The notes under the pieces are model-generated. The model saw only the letters and a list, made by a program, of their open reading frames with translations, searched no databases and was not told the origin of the DNA. This document shows positions 46,913 to 60,413 of a stretch of DNA of 64,000 nt, piece after piece. The first letter of the stretch is position 1. Every line of letters starts with the position of its first letter. The translations under genes were made by a program, and so were the position numbers. This stretch comes from Rhizophagus irregularis (Eukaryota > Glomeromycota > Glomeromycetes > Glomerales > Glomeraceae), in contig NC_089444.1 in NCBI RefSeq assembly GCF_026210795.1, positions 796,501-860,500 on the forward strand. The letters run 5' to 3'.

Positions 46913-49699
46913 GCACCAAAATGATCAATGTGAAAATTAAGATTTACTGTGCCAAGCTGTATAGCCTATTATTTTTATTATATTTGTTATATTTGTTATA
47001 TTTAATTTATTTAATATAATTGATTTATTTTTTATACTTATTATATTAGTTATATTAATTATATCTATTATATCTTTATATGTAGTAACTTTTGTATAAA
47101 TAACTCTTGTATTTTCCTTTCAGTTGTTAAAGAGTTAGTTCTTGTTATTTCTTAAGTTTGGAATTGAAGTTCAATAAAGTCCAATAATAAAGTATAACCT
47201 TTAGTTTACACCTATTGTTAGTTATACAAGATATGCAATACCAAAAAAAAATAATTATTACACTTAGCAAAGCTTGCCAGAACTTTGTTATTTTTCTTCC
47301 ATAATACAAATAAGGTCTTTGGAAAGCCTGTAAGAAAAGTTACTTGTGCAGCCATAATATTTTATACTTTAGTTAGTGTTGTCCTGAGCTTTCGTCTCAA
47401 ATAATTTCATTCAATTCCTTCTTACTCCTGCGACACATTGGCTTCTTTTAGCAAACCCATAACGTTATGTATAGCTCAGTGATAATTGTATTATGACTCA
47501 GCAGTTATGTATTGTTTTGTGCATTTCAAAGCTATATTTCTGCTAAAATTAATCAGGTCAGCTCGAATCATGCGATCTCGAGCAGTTTTTGAACCGATCC
47601 TAAATCTAGTCGAATTCCGAATTTATATAAGCTAAAATTTTGTTTTAAATAAGAGAAATACATATTCTTCTAAAACAAATAAAAAAGAAAAGAAAATTTA
47701 TGTCAAAATTTATTTATTAACTTTTAAAAAATTGAACCGAACCGAAACTCCAAAAATTGTAAAATTAGACGTTTTATTGAATGATCATCACATTTTTTTA
47801 ATGAAGTCCAATGTGGAACTGATTGAAATAGAGCCGAACGAGCAGCTCCCATCTCTAATTTTGAGTCTATTTAATTATCATAAATATTTTTATTAAATTT
47901 ACTTTGAACCACAACAGGTGTCCAATCACCAGTCTCATATGAATAAGAACACCACGTGATTTTGTGGCTTTTAAATTCTGATTGGCTCGATCGTCGCGAA
48001 TTTTAAAAAAAAATCCAAAATATATATAAAATAAAATTATTTACTCCTTTTATAATAAGCATGTCTAAAGGATTATTTTTGATATTTCAAACTTTGAGTG
48101 TTTATTTATTTTTTTATTCAATTTTAATAAAGAAAAATAATTTTTCAAATACACAATTATAAAAAATCAAATTAATATCATGATTTCGGGACAATGACTC
48201 TAGCATCGCCTGGTAGCCGGATTTACTTGCCGGTTACACACATGCCGGTTACATGTGGTTTTGGATCAATTACGTTATTTAAAATTTTTTCTTTTCTTCA
48301 CCATAATTTTTTTTTTATAAACTTATATTTAAAAGAAGAGTCACTTAATAAACCCAAACAATATTTATAGTTAGAAAATGTTCGTTCAAATTTTAAGTAA
48401 TTAGAGAAAATGAAAAGACATAAGATTGTCAAACTATGCGAAGAACCTGGAAGGGTTTTAATAATATAACAAGTTAAAGGGGAGTTAGGACTACAAAATG
48501 TAAAATATATGAAATGTGATTTATTTTGATCTTGTTCATTTCTATGACATTTGAATTCATAATAAATATTATTTAACTATAATTGAGTTAATAAATTTAT
48601 TGATAATTGAAATAATTTATACACGCCAAATAATGAGAAAAAAAAACAACTAAGAAAAAATTATCATTAAATAGATTATATATTAAGGGAAAAAAATTTT
48701 AAAAAAAATCAGTTTGAAAAAGATCAAAAAAAAAATCTAAATATTAAAACAAAAATATATATCTATCTAATTAAAAAATTTTTGCCATATTTAGATTACC
48801 CTGTATAAATAATTTGAATTGTGTAATATTGAAAATGTAATATTCTTGCGTTTGATCTATTTTGTATTTATCATATCATAATTAAGGAAATTTGATTGAC
48901 CTTCCTGACTACGATAACCGATCTTAAACCAATACATTTCCGGTTAATTGATGGATTTTTTTATTCTGATGGATTAATACTAACAAAAAAAAATATAATT
49001 TTCATTTTATTTGCGGTCATTTCTGCTCTATTAGTTACCACGATTCTATAATAATATTTATTTTTTGGAAAATTTAAACGCTCACCGGGTGAAAATTACC
49101 TGATCACGTGATTTCGATTTCGTGATTTCGATTTACATGAAAAATCTTAAAATTTAAAAGTAATTTAAAATATTCTTTACATTTTTATATACTAAAATAC
49201 ATAAATAATCAATTAATAACATGTAAAAAATTTTTCTCTTTCTAATGAATGTTTTATCATAGTTATTAAGTAAAAAATGATTAAATTTCATTAGAAGAAA
49301 CAATGTGAAAAAAAACATTTATATTTATATACAATTATTGATCAATGCTGTATTCTAATTGGTAAGGATGGCCCACCTATCTTATCGTCATATTTGGTTA
49401 AATTGTTATACATTTTTATATATAACTTGTTTGAACTTTTACAATTTAACAATCATAACTTTTGATAACTACTAAACTTTTTATGTTCCATAAAAAAAAA
49501 AGAGTTAGTCAGGCCTCTGTATAGTCATACCCATATAATCACATTTCAAAATTTTCTTTATATAATAATTTATATTCACGCCTTTGAAAAAAATTCACTC
49601 GTATAAAAGACTATATAAAAACTTTTATTTAATCACATCCTTTATATAGTCACATTTAAGATTATTTATATTTTTTTTTTATTAAAATATATAAATTCA
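46913..49699. other. Intergenic, nothing recognised
   Basis: Long A/T-rich stretch. The only notable bits are a short TTATATTTGT/TTATATTAG series near 46980-47060 and GCCGGTTACA repeats near 48228-48254. No gene or RNA that I can support. Confidence 0.5.
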
Positions 49700-50175
49700 G
49701 CATGCTTGTAAATTTGTCATTTTTTCCCTTTTGGAATAATGCTGACCGTGTTGATCTCGTCTGACCCATTTATACCATATCTTATTGGCTGTATCATATC
49801 AATATTATTTTTGGTTAGTTTAGTATTTGCCAAGAAAATTCATTTTTTCCCTTTTGAATAAAACTAACCACAACTAATATTAAATTTGCGCCGATTTCTC
49901 CTGACCCATTTATACTATATCTTATTAATGTATATCATAAAATTATTATTTTTGGTTGGTTTAGCATTTTGCCAAGAAAAGTTCATTTTTTACTTATTTG
50001 GATGAACCTAACTAAACTAATATTAAATTTGTGCCGATCTCTCCTGACCCATTTATTTTATTTATGTCATAAAATCCATTATTTTTTTTTTTGCCAAGAA
50101 AATTCATTAATTCCTTTTTAGGATAATGCTAACCATAGCTAATATTAAATTTATGTCAATCTTACCTGACCTATA
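49700..50175. repeat. Promoter-proximal tandem repeat, four copies
   Basis: A unit containing CCTGACCCATTTATAC, TTTTGCCAAGAAAATTCATT, GGATAATGCTAACC and ACTAATATTAAATTTG recurs; the GACCC/GACCT mark is at 49763, 49903, 50046 and 50168 (spacings 140, 143, 122). The last copy ends less than 100 bp before the start codon at 50262, so it probably covers the promoter and 5' leader. Confidence 0.75.
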
Positions 50176-50261
50176 TTCTTACGAAAACCAAATTCGTACG
50201 ATAATCAACATCAATAAATTTGAATCGACCCTAGAAAACTTTTTTAATTTGTATTGACAAA

Positions 50262-53200
50262 ATGTCATATAACAAGACATCATACAATAAATGTAAAAAA
50301 TGTCATGAAATATACACAGACACAAATTATAAATGGTGTAAATTCTGTCAAATAAAAGATATAAAAGAAATTTTTACCAGTGGTAACGAAAAAATTGATA
50401 AATTTATTCAAGAAAAACAACTAGAAATCAATAATCCGTCAGATATAATATTTGAATGGATACCATACGATCAATTTTTTGATATTAATGAAGTATACAA
50501 TGATAACTCTTCTACGATATATTTAGCAAGATGGAAGAATGGTCCATTATATTGGGATCATTATCATGAAAAAAAATATATAAGAACCCCTCATGGTAAA
50601 GAAATTACTATAAAATATACACATAATTTACAAAGTATTGATGAATTTCTAAATGAAGTATGTAATATTTCTATGAACTTGAATCACTTTAACATAACAA
50701 ATAATTTATTTATTTATATTTGATAGGTTAAAGAATATTCTATTAATTTCAAAGTATATGGAATATCTCAAAATCCGAATACAAATGAATATATTTTAAT
50801 TTTAGAAAATGAATATGGTAAATATTGTATAAAATGTAATAAAGTTTATACAGATGTAGGTAAAGAATGGTGTAAACAATGTCAAATTAATTATTTAAGA
50901 AATAATTTTTCTAATTGGACCAGTGGAAATGAAAAAATTGATAATTTTATCCAAGAAAGGCAATTAGGAAATAACTCATCAGACATAATATTTGAGTGGA
51001 TAGCATACGATCAGTTTTTTGACATTAATAAAGTGAATAAAAATGATTTTTCTACAACATATTCAGCAAAATGGAAGAATGGTCCATTATATTACTTAGA
51101 TCAAAAATATGTAAGATTTTCATCAAATAAAGTAATTGCTTTAAAATTTTTACATAATTTAAAAGATATTGATGAATTTCTAAATGAGGTATGAACATTT
51201 TCTTAATGAACTTACAGTAACCACTTATTAAAATTTTAATTAGGAATTAAAGTTAAATCATTTTTAACTATAATAATAATTTTATTTTATAATAATTAGG
51301 TTAAAGAATATTTGATTAATTTCAAAATATATGGAATGTCTCAAAATCCAGATACAAAAGATTATATTATGGCTTTAAGTCTTAAAGATTATTGTACAAA
51401 ATGTTGTATTAAATGTAACAACATATATCCAAGTATATATTCTAAATGGTGTAAATCATGTCAAATAGAAAATTTGAAGGAAAATTTTATTAATTGGACC
51501 AGTAAAAATGAAGAAATTGATGACTTTATTCAAGAAAAGCAATTAAATATTAATGACTCATCAGAAATAATTTTTGAGTGGATACCATCTAATCAATTTC
51601 TCAACATTAACGAAGTAAATAAAGATGATTCTTCTACAGTATGTTCAGCAAAATGGAAGGACGGTCCATTATACTGGGGACATCGTCTAGATAAAAAGTA
51701 TATAAGACTACAAAAAAAAGAAGTTACTCTGAAATATTTACATAATTTACAAAATGTTGATGAATTTTTAAATGAAGTATGGATATTTTATATTAACTTG
51801 AATTATTTTTTGATACTAATGTAATTTATCTATTTATATTTAATAGGTTAAAGCATATTCTATCAACTTCAAAGTATATGGAATATCTCAAAGCCCAGAT
51901 ACAAAAGATTATATTTTAGTTTTATATGATGAATATGGAAAATATTGTATAAAATGTAATAAAGTTTATACGGACGTAAATAATAGATGGTGTAAACAAT
52001 GTCAAATAAATCATTTAAGAAAAAATTTTACTTATTGGACGAGTGGAAACGAGAAAATTAATGATTTTATCCAAAAAAGGCAATTAAGGATTAATAATCC
52101 ATTGGATATAATATTTGAATGGATATCATACGATCTATTTTTTGACATTAAAAAGATAGATGAAAATAACTTTTCTACAATATATTTGGCGAAATGGAAG
52201 AATGGTCCATTACGTTGGGATGAGAATAGTAAAGAATACAAAAAACATCAATATGAAGAAGTTTCTTTAAAATGTTCACATAATTCACAAAGTATTGATG
52301 AATTTCTAACTGAGGTATGAAATTTTTTATATGAACTTATATGAACTTAATCATTTTATAGTATATTAATAATTTATTTATACTTAATAGGTTCAAGAAT
52401 ATTTAACAAATTTTATATTATATGGAATATCCCAAAATCCCGTTACAAAAGATTATATTATAGCTTTCTTAGATAAAGATTATTGTATAAACTGTAACAA
52501 TACTTATACAGAAGTAAAAAATAGATGGTGTAAACAATGCCAAATAAATAATTTAAGAGAAACTTTGACTAACTGGACCAGTGGAAACGAAAAAATTGAT
52601 GATTTTATTCAAGAAAAGCAATTAGGAATTAATGATCCACTTGACGTAGTATTTGAGTGGATACCATACAATCAATTTTGTGATATTAAAGAGATAGATA
52701 GTGATGACTTTTCTACAGTATTATATTCAGCTAAATGGAACAGTGGTCCATTATATTGGGGAAGTTTGCTTAAAATATATACAAGAGAACCAGATATGAA
52801 AGTTATTTTAAAACATTTATATAATCTACAAAATATTGATGGATTTTTAAATGAGGTATGAAGTTTTACTATGAATTAAATCATTTAATATAATATATTA
52901 ATTTATTATTATATTTGAATAGGTTAAGGCACATTCAATCAATTTTACAGTATATGGAATATCTCAAAATCCAGATACAAATGATTATATTTTAGTTTGG
53001 CAAGATAAATATGGAGAATATTGTAAAAAATGTAACAATGTTTATACAAATGTGGATGATCAATGGTGCAAACAATGCCAAATAAATTATTTAAAAAATA
53101 ATTTTATTAATTGGTCTAGTGAAAATGATGTAATTGATAATTTTATTCAACAAAGGCAATTAGAGGCTAACGGTCGATTGGATGTAATATCGGAGTGGAT

Positions 53201-54410
53201 ACCATATAATCAATTTCTTAACATCAAAGAAATAGGTAAAGGTGGTTTTGCCACTATATATTCAGCAACATGGAAAGGTGGTCCGTTAAATTATTGTGTT
53301 GATAAAAGCAAATATACGAGAATTTTAGATAAAATGGTTGCTTTAAAATGCTTACATAATTCCCAAAATATTACTAATGAGTTTTTAAATGAGGTACGAC
53401 ATTTTCCTTATAAATTTCGCCATTAATTTATAGTAATTATTTTTTTGTTTTAATAGATTAAAGAATATTCAATAGATAACCATGGTAATAATATTGTTAA
53501 GATATATGGTTTATCCCAAAATCCGGATACAAAAGAATTTATTATAATTCTTGATTATGCAGAAGGCGGAAATCTTAATAATTGGTTAAACAAAAATTAT
53601 AAATATTTTTCTTGGTTAGCTAAAATAAATACGTTACTTAATATCAGTAATGGACTTAAAGAGATTCATCAAAAACAGAGAGTTCATCGTGATTTACATA
53701 CAGGGAATATATTATTATTTGTGAATAACATAAATATCTTCGATGATAATATAATATCAATTTCTGATATGGGATTATGTGGAGAAGTTGATAATATAGA
53801 CAAATCAAATATTTATGGAGTTATGCCTTATGTAGCCCCTGAAGTATTAAGAAGAAAACCTTATACTCAAGCAGCAGACATATATAGCTTTGGTATGATT
53901 ATGTATTTTGTAGCAACTGGAAAACAACCATTTACTAAGTGTGCTCACGATAAGCTTCTAGCATTAGATATATGCAATGAAATTAGACCTGAAATTAATG
54001 AGCAAGAAGTACCAAAATGTTATATTGATTTAATGAAAAGGTGTTGGGATTCAAATCCAGAAAATAGACCAAATTCTTTAACACTATACGAATCAATTTT
54101 ACAATTTCGTAAGTCATATAGAGGAAAAATTATTGATACAGGAACATATGATAACGAGACTGATGCTGGTAATATTAAGGAGCAATTAATTCAGCCATCT
54201 GATAAAATTGAGAAGTATGATAGTAATGAAATTGATGATCAATTCAAAAAAGCGGAAGAATACAGAATAGAATATCTTTCATTCGAAGAAGATAATCAAT
54301 CAGATACCCATCCACAAGCAATTTTTATAGCCCGATTACTTAACTCTTTTACCGATGAACTTCCAGAATTTGATGACGATAAGTCTGAAGCTTTAGACTG
54401 TAAAATATAA
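50262..54410 (+). CDS. Multi-N-lobe kinase: six zinc-ribbon/N-lobe units and one catalytic C-lobe
   Basis: Exons 50262-50657, 50727-51188, 51300-51776, 51847-52314, 52391-52855, 52923-53393, 53457-54410; all junctions phase 0, total 1230 residues. Exons 1-6 each end with ribbon (C-x2-C..WC-x2-C), linker, WIPYNQF-like and beta1-alphaC. Exons 2-6 begin with beta4-beta5 (INFKVYGISQNPDTK). Thus every splice junction rebuilds an N-lobe, but only the sixth (KEIGKGGFATIYSATW, VALK) keeps a true glycine loop and is followed by a C-lobe: HRDLHTGN, DMG for DFG, VAPEVL, DIYSFGMIM, CWDSNPENRP. The tail has HPQAIFIARLL. The earlier five N-lobes have lost the loop glycines but mostly keep the Lys (ALK, TLK, SLK, ILK). 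Likely an active kinase carrying five pseudo-N-lobes as binding modules. Confidence 0.88.
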
Positions 54411-57400
54411 TGAATAATCGATTCTTTATATTTAGTATTAAATTGTTTAAATGCTTATACTTATTTTCTTTAATTCATATTTTTGTTCATTTAATTTGAA
54501 CGGAAATTTTTTTATTTCTTTAATTTGTTCAAAAAGTTCAAAAACAAAATAAAATGAGTGAATTTAAAATTTCTTCTATTTTAACTTTATAAATGAATTA
54601 ACAATACAATTTTATTTACGAACATACAGTACATGTAAAATCTTCTTTATAACTACCATGTATTAAAAGTAATAAAAGTGAAAGAAAACTTGACAAAGTT
54701 TAATTCATTAGCATAATTTTACTTTGTCATCTTTTGAATATAAGTCACCTCTAACATGGACTTAAAAGGACTTTTCATAGTTTGAAACTGCTTATTTCTT
54801 TAACGTCATTAACGTCTTAATGTTCGTCTGAAAAATCGGTAGAAATAAAAATAATAAGCGAATAATTACAATATTTTTTAATAATATGGCATCAACTTTG
54901 AATCACTTTAGTTTAGCAGCTCACTTAAAGTTAAATGAGACTTTGCAATCTCATCCATTCTTAAAATTCTTAAAAGGAAAATTTATCGCAGTTTCAGAAT
55001 TCTGTGTACGTTGTGATTACTGAGTGATTATGATTACAGGACGATTACAGGACAACATTGTTCAATTTTTGTTCGGTAATCGTCTTGTAATCTAATAATT
55101 TTTTATCAGATGATCTATGGGGTAGTACAATTTTGAAAAGCGCAATAAGCAAAAGGCAAAAGTGAACTAATGATTAGTAACTTTTTTATGATATTTGGAA
55201 ATAGAAATATAAAACGCAAAGAAGCTACATCCTCCCATCCTCGACAGCATCGAGAGATATAATTACATACAAGCTTATCTATCACCTTCTATTTAGAAAC
55301 AATTTAAACTGAACTTCAGTTGATTCTGTAACAATTTTGCTTTATTTGCCGTATTTTGATCAAGTTGTTTTAACAAGAATGGACAACTCGTAACCTAGCA
55401 AAGAATAAGCTTAAATTCGCTTCTGAATCCAGTGTATATCAAAGGTTTGATGATCAACTCTCAATATTCATATTTAGCCAGTAAGTTGCACAAACAGTCC
55501 AGGTAACGATTGTAACACACATATTGTAGTGTTAATGAGAAAGTGCTGATGGTAATTTTTGATGGTCATAACGGTGATCTGATTTAACATTCACGAGTTA
55601 AAATAGATGACGACTATACTTAATCTAGATTTATTTCCATACAGTTGCAGTAAAGTTTTCGCAATATTTGTTTCTGAATAAACTTTTCCTAAAGTTTTTT
55701 CCATAGACCATAGTAAAAAAGTATCAATAAGACTTAATTACTGTTCCTTTAAAAAATTCGTTAAGAGTCTTAGTGTCATACTTTTTTATTTCTTCTGCTA
55801 GTATAAGGGGCTTGTTTTCCGTTGACATAGATACAGGTTTTGTTTAAACGAAAAAAAATTGTTAAACGAGGAGTTTCCGGACGAATGATTGTGCTTATCC
55901 GTCGCGTATTTCTATTTATAGGAGACAATACGTTCCCGCCATCACGTGATCCTGAGACAATTGAACGACTTGAACGTAATAATTTACAGATGAACACGAT
56001 ATGTTTTTAAGATATCTTTATTTTGATTCAATTTTTCAAAGGAGATGACGACAATAAAATCCAACCATTAATTGTTATTAATTATTAGTCAAAACCAATC
56101 AAAACTATCTTTTTTATTTTTTATTTATTATTTTTTTTTTGTAAGGTTCAATGATGACAGAATGACTTGAACTAGTTGCACGACTTAGTGAATGGGTAAA
56201 TATTGAAAACGCTTTAATAATTTTTATTGTAATACATGAATTGGTAAGTATTTGTATTGGTGGTGCGATGAATAAATTTTGAAACCAATCAAATTACTTT
56301 CATTCAATGATTTCAATTATAAACAATGGTTATTATGTAAAAAATATTTAGTCCTTAAATTAGCAGGAAAAAAAAAATTAAAATGTCCTATTATGCTTTT
56401 TTTTACTAACTTTCCTTTATTAAATTATCGACGTATCATAATCTAGTATCAAAATTAAAAATTTTATAATATTAAATAATTTTTTCTTTGAACAACTTTT
56501 ACATTTTAATGCAAATAAAAATATTAATTAAGTACATGGAGCGAAAATGGTTAAATTTAAAAATCACGAAGAATTCATTGTGCAGATATATTTGAAACAC
56601 TTAAAACTTTTTGCATGAATAAATTAAAAAGTGTGTTAAATTGAGATTATAAAGAAGTCTTGGCGAAATTTTTATCGTTCAAAATCAGTTTTTTTTTAGT
56701 AGCACAAGTTTCAATGATAATATGATAATGATCCAAAATAATCATTTAATATAAATGAATTTTTAATTAAAAAAGGTTTTTAAAAAAAAGGTTTATATTT
56801 ATATATAACATGTATTTGTATAACATGTATTTTATAACAATATAATATATATATATTTTCTTATAAAAAAAAAATTTTTTTTTTTATGCATATATTATGT
56901 TAAAAATGCAACTCACTATTCGATAAATGACCAAAATAACATTATTAAATTTATGTAATAAATATTTATTATTACAAATAAATATTATCAAATGATTGTT
57001 TACAAGAATTTTGCATATATTATATTATAAATGTTTAAAGCATCCTAAAAATAAATAATTCTTTGTACGAAAAAGATTGATTTTTTTTATATTTGTTGAT
57101 CAGATGATTTTATTACAGGTAAAAAAAAAAAAAAAATAGGGGATGATAATTTTATACTTATCATAAAAAAATTTTTTATGCGTTACGTCCTGAAATTCAA
57201 TTTTGTTTAAATTAAAAATTTAAAGATGTACACAACATGAATTTTCCTGAGTCATCAGTTAGATTTGGTGCTACAACATTTTTTTGGTTTAGTTTATCTT
57301 TGATTTTTGACGAACAGAGAACAATAAAAAGTAGCGTACTTTTTAATTGTTTAGAAAAAGTATTTTAAAAAAGTCCCATTTCTTTATTTAGTAAACTTGA

Positions 57401-58652
57401 TCGGCCGGTTAAATTTTTTTTTCAGAAGGAAAGTTTTTTTTTTTTTTCCGGATAATCCGAATGTCAAAATTTTATTTGAAAATCAAAAGGGTAACTGGGA
57501 TCTACACACGTTATATTAATTTTTACCTGCATTAAGCGCTAAGCGCCTAGAACTACTATTAAAGAATCAACACAGCCATGGTCATTCAGCGCAAGAGGCC
57601 GAGACCTGCCTTTTCTATATATGTAGATAAATTCGCTCCGTCTAGATTTATAACTAATTAAAAGCAATTAATGTAACTTCCTCTTTTTTAAATATAGTAA
57701 ATTAAAAGGTAATGGTTTAATATAAATGTTTATTTTGCGTTTCATTATCCAGCGACTATCGATATCATGTGATATTCAGTACTTTGACGATCATTTTAGA
57801 AGAAAAAAAATATTCGTGAACTTTAGATATAATAAAAAAAATAATCTCGAAACTTACCGAAACTTTATCATTGAAAGATGATTGTACTACGCATGAATAA
57901 ACACTAAGTTTAGAGGTAAGAATTATCTGTTTGAGATCTTTTAATCTAATAATCATTTTTACAATAAAAAAATTTTTTGGTGGTACCGAAAATTCTTTAT
58001 AGAACGAAAGAACAATAGAACCAAATAAGCTGAGGTGCTACCAAATAAATACTTTTTACCGACATTTCTTACTAAAATGTCCGTGCCACATTGCCACATG
58101 TGTAAATTAAAAAAAAAAAATTTTATTCTAATTCCCAAATAAAAATCAATTTTTATTTTTATTTTTTTTTTTCGTTAATCATTTAATTTAATTATTATGA
58201 ACCCCTTCGATTATACAGTTTTTATTTATGCAACCTTCGGTTTTGTGGTGAATTAAAAAATTGCATAAATGAATGAAACTCGTATCTAACGTGCATAAAA
58301 CGTATCGGTTCATCCAAATATTTCATTACATAATGTTGAGGTAAGTTATTAAAAACACAAATAAAAACAAAAAAAATGTCACACAACGATTAAATAGTCT
58401 AGTTTTTTTCTTTAATTAATCAAAGAAAGAAGTACATGCAGACATTTTACATCTACTTCAGATATATAAAAGTAAGTAGTTTAAAGAAATTTTGGATTTT
58501 AGCGCGGGTCCTTTCAGCTCTTTTCGTGCGATACTTTTCGATTTAATATATACATTCTCTTAAATTTTTTTTTTAAAACTGTAATTGCTCTTATAATCGC
58601 GCCACATTAATTCCATATACTTTACTCATCAAATTTATCTCGTTTATAAAAA
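54411..58652. other. Mostly intergenic; one 45-codon ORF
   Basis: At 54886-55023 a short frame starts MASTLNHFSLAAHLKLNETL after an A-rich leader and stops after EFCVRCDY; it may be the first exon of a gene (GTACGT occurs near its end) or a fragment. Elsewhere I see long A/T tracts and homopolymers, with no supported gene. The 73-codon minus frame at 55776-55997 has no recognisable features. Confidence 0.35.
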
Positions 58653-60413
58653 ATGATTTCTTTATCAAATTCAATTCGTTTTAGTTTTATTACTTTAATT
58701 TCGTCGTTACTTCTTACGGTACCATTAAGTCATGCGTATAGTTCGCCGGACGAAAATTCTCTTGGTTCTAAGTCCGATTTTTATGTCGTGACGATTATTC
58801 CTTTAACCTTGAACGCATTGAATTTGCTTGGAAGTCTTTATATATTTTACCGTAAGTAATTTGTTTAATTTGAATTTGATCTTAATTATTATTTGCGGTA
58901 AAAATTGACAACCAGAAAAATAAACTTAAAGGCACGTATTTACGATGGAAATTTGATTATGATAAAATTACTTTATTATCGGTTAGATTTCCATTTTACA
59001 TAGCAATTACGGGTAAATATTAAATAATTTATTTGTGTAATATATGATATACGTGTAAATATATAATATTTAACTTTTATCTTTATGATATTTAGATTTT
59101 TTGTTCTCAATAATAATCTTAATTGATTTCGTGAGTAAATAATATTCGCATCAATTTTTTTTTTTTTTTTTTTTTAGAAAAAAACTAATTGTATACCTTC
59201 TTATAGTCATATACTGCTTCGAATGCATCGGCGTTATCAAATGCAACAAAAGAAGAAGATATTTTATGGCCATCACCATATTGTGAAATTCTTGGATTTT
59301 TTAATACCGCTTTCACTCTGTTAAATATGTTATTGGTAAGAAATTAAATTAAAATTTAAATTTTTGGTACTGCTAAATATCATCAGTAGTGACGGGTGGT
59401 GAAATTATGATGTAATGCCGGCCAGTGTTTTATTTGAATTTTAATTCTGGCCAAAAGTGCATCATAATGTGATCAGATCAATTTTCTAATTTTTTTTTAA
59501 TCATTTTTTATTTCACAATATATATATATATATATATATTTCACATATTCTAATAGGTTGGAAGCCTTTCTATCACAACTTGGTTGAGAGTCGTACAAGA
59601 GTATTATTTTTCATGGGGAAGATATGATTATAAAGTTTGGTCTCCAATCTGTCTTATATCATTCATTATTCCTCTAATTTCCGTGCATGACTTTGGTTCT
59701 CAAGTGTATTGGTAAGTTGCATAAATAATTATGTTACACGGTTATTCTATAAGCACGTCATCCGTCATGTATTTACTGAACTGTATATCTCATTTTTTTA
59801 AGGTGCGGAATTAATGAATATGATAATTCATTGATATCAACGTTCTTGTTGGTCACAATTCTTCTCACATTAATTACTATTGTATTTTGTTATATGCACG
59901 TATTAAAATTGATTCATAATGTAAGAGAAGATTCACCCATCGAAAATTCAGAAGCAGATATACAGCGACATAATAATATCGAGAAAAAAATTTTAAAGAA
60001 AGTAATGGCCTATATTTTGGTCTTCATCTTTCAATATATTCCTCTCTTATTATCAGATATTTTCAAATTATTAAAGGTAATCCTTTTTTTTTTATATATA
60101 CAAGAATTTGGGAGCAAAAAAAAAAAAATATTGAATTTTTTCTTTAATTTTATAGATTAATTATATTATTTTGCTTAACGCCTTAAGTCTTTCAGGTAAT
60201 AATTTTTTTTTTAAAAAAGAATAATGATATCAAGTTATTGAAATCCCTTCTAATATAATTTTTTTGTTTCTAGCCATTAGTATTGGAGGAATAAGCAACT
60301 TGATTCAATACATACGAAATGAAAAATTTTTATTAGTACATCGTAATAACAATGATTTAAATGATAATATTAATCTTGAAGAGAGAGAACAGACAAAAAG
60401 TAGTAAATTATAA
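58653..60413 (+). CDS. Seven-transmembrane (GPCR-like) receptor
   Basis: Eight exons: 58653-58851, 58932-59012, 59096-59130, 59207-59335, 59557-59711, 59803-60076, 60156-60195, 60274-60413; they join in frame to 350 residues. The N-terminus has a signal peptide (FITLISSLLLTVPLSHAYS). Seven hydrophobic segments follow: VVTIIPLTLNALNLLGSLYI; SVRFPFYIAITDFLFSIIIL; FFNTAFTLLNMLLVGSL; VWSPICLISFIIPLISV; LISTFLLVTILLTLITIVFC; MAYILVFIFQYIPLLLSDIF; INYIILLNALSLSAISIGG. The third loop is hydrophilic (HNVREDSPIENSEADIQ) and the tail polar. The layout and RTYLRWKF after TM1 suit a fungal class of GPCR resembling cAMP-receptor/Git3-like proteins; ligand and G protein are unknown. Intron 4 contains a small GGCCAG inverted repeat. 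Confidence 0.85.

Noticed and set aside
59400-59470. GGCCAG inverted repeat in receptor intron 4 as a MITE
   Set aside because: Arms are short and imperfect (ATGATG..GGCCAG against CTGGCC..CATCAT) and no duplication is visible; similar GGCCAGAATT words at 46062-46115 are only suggestive.
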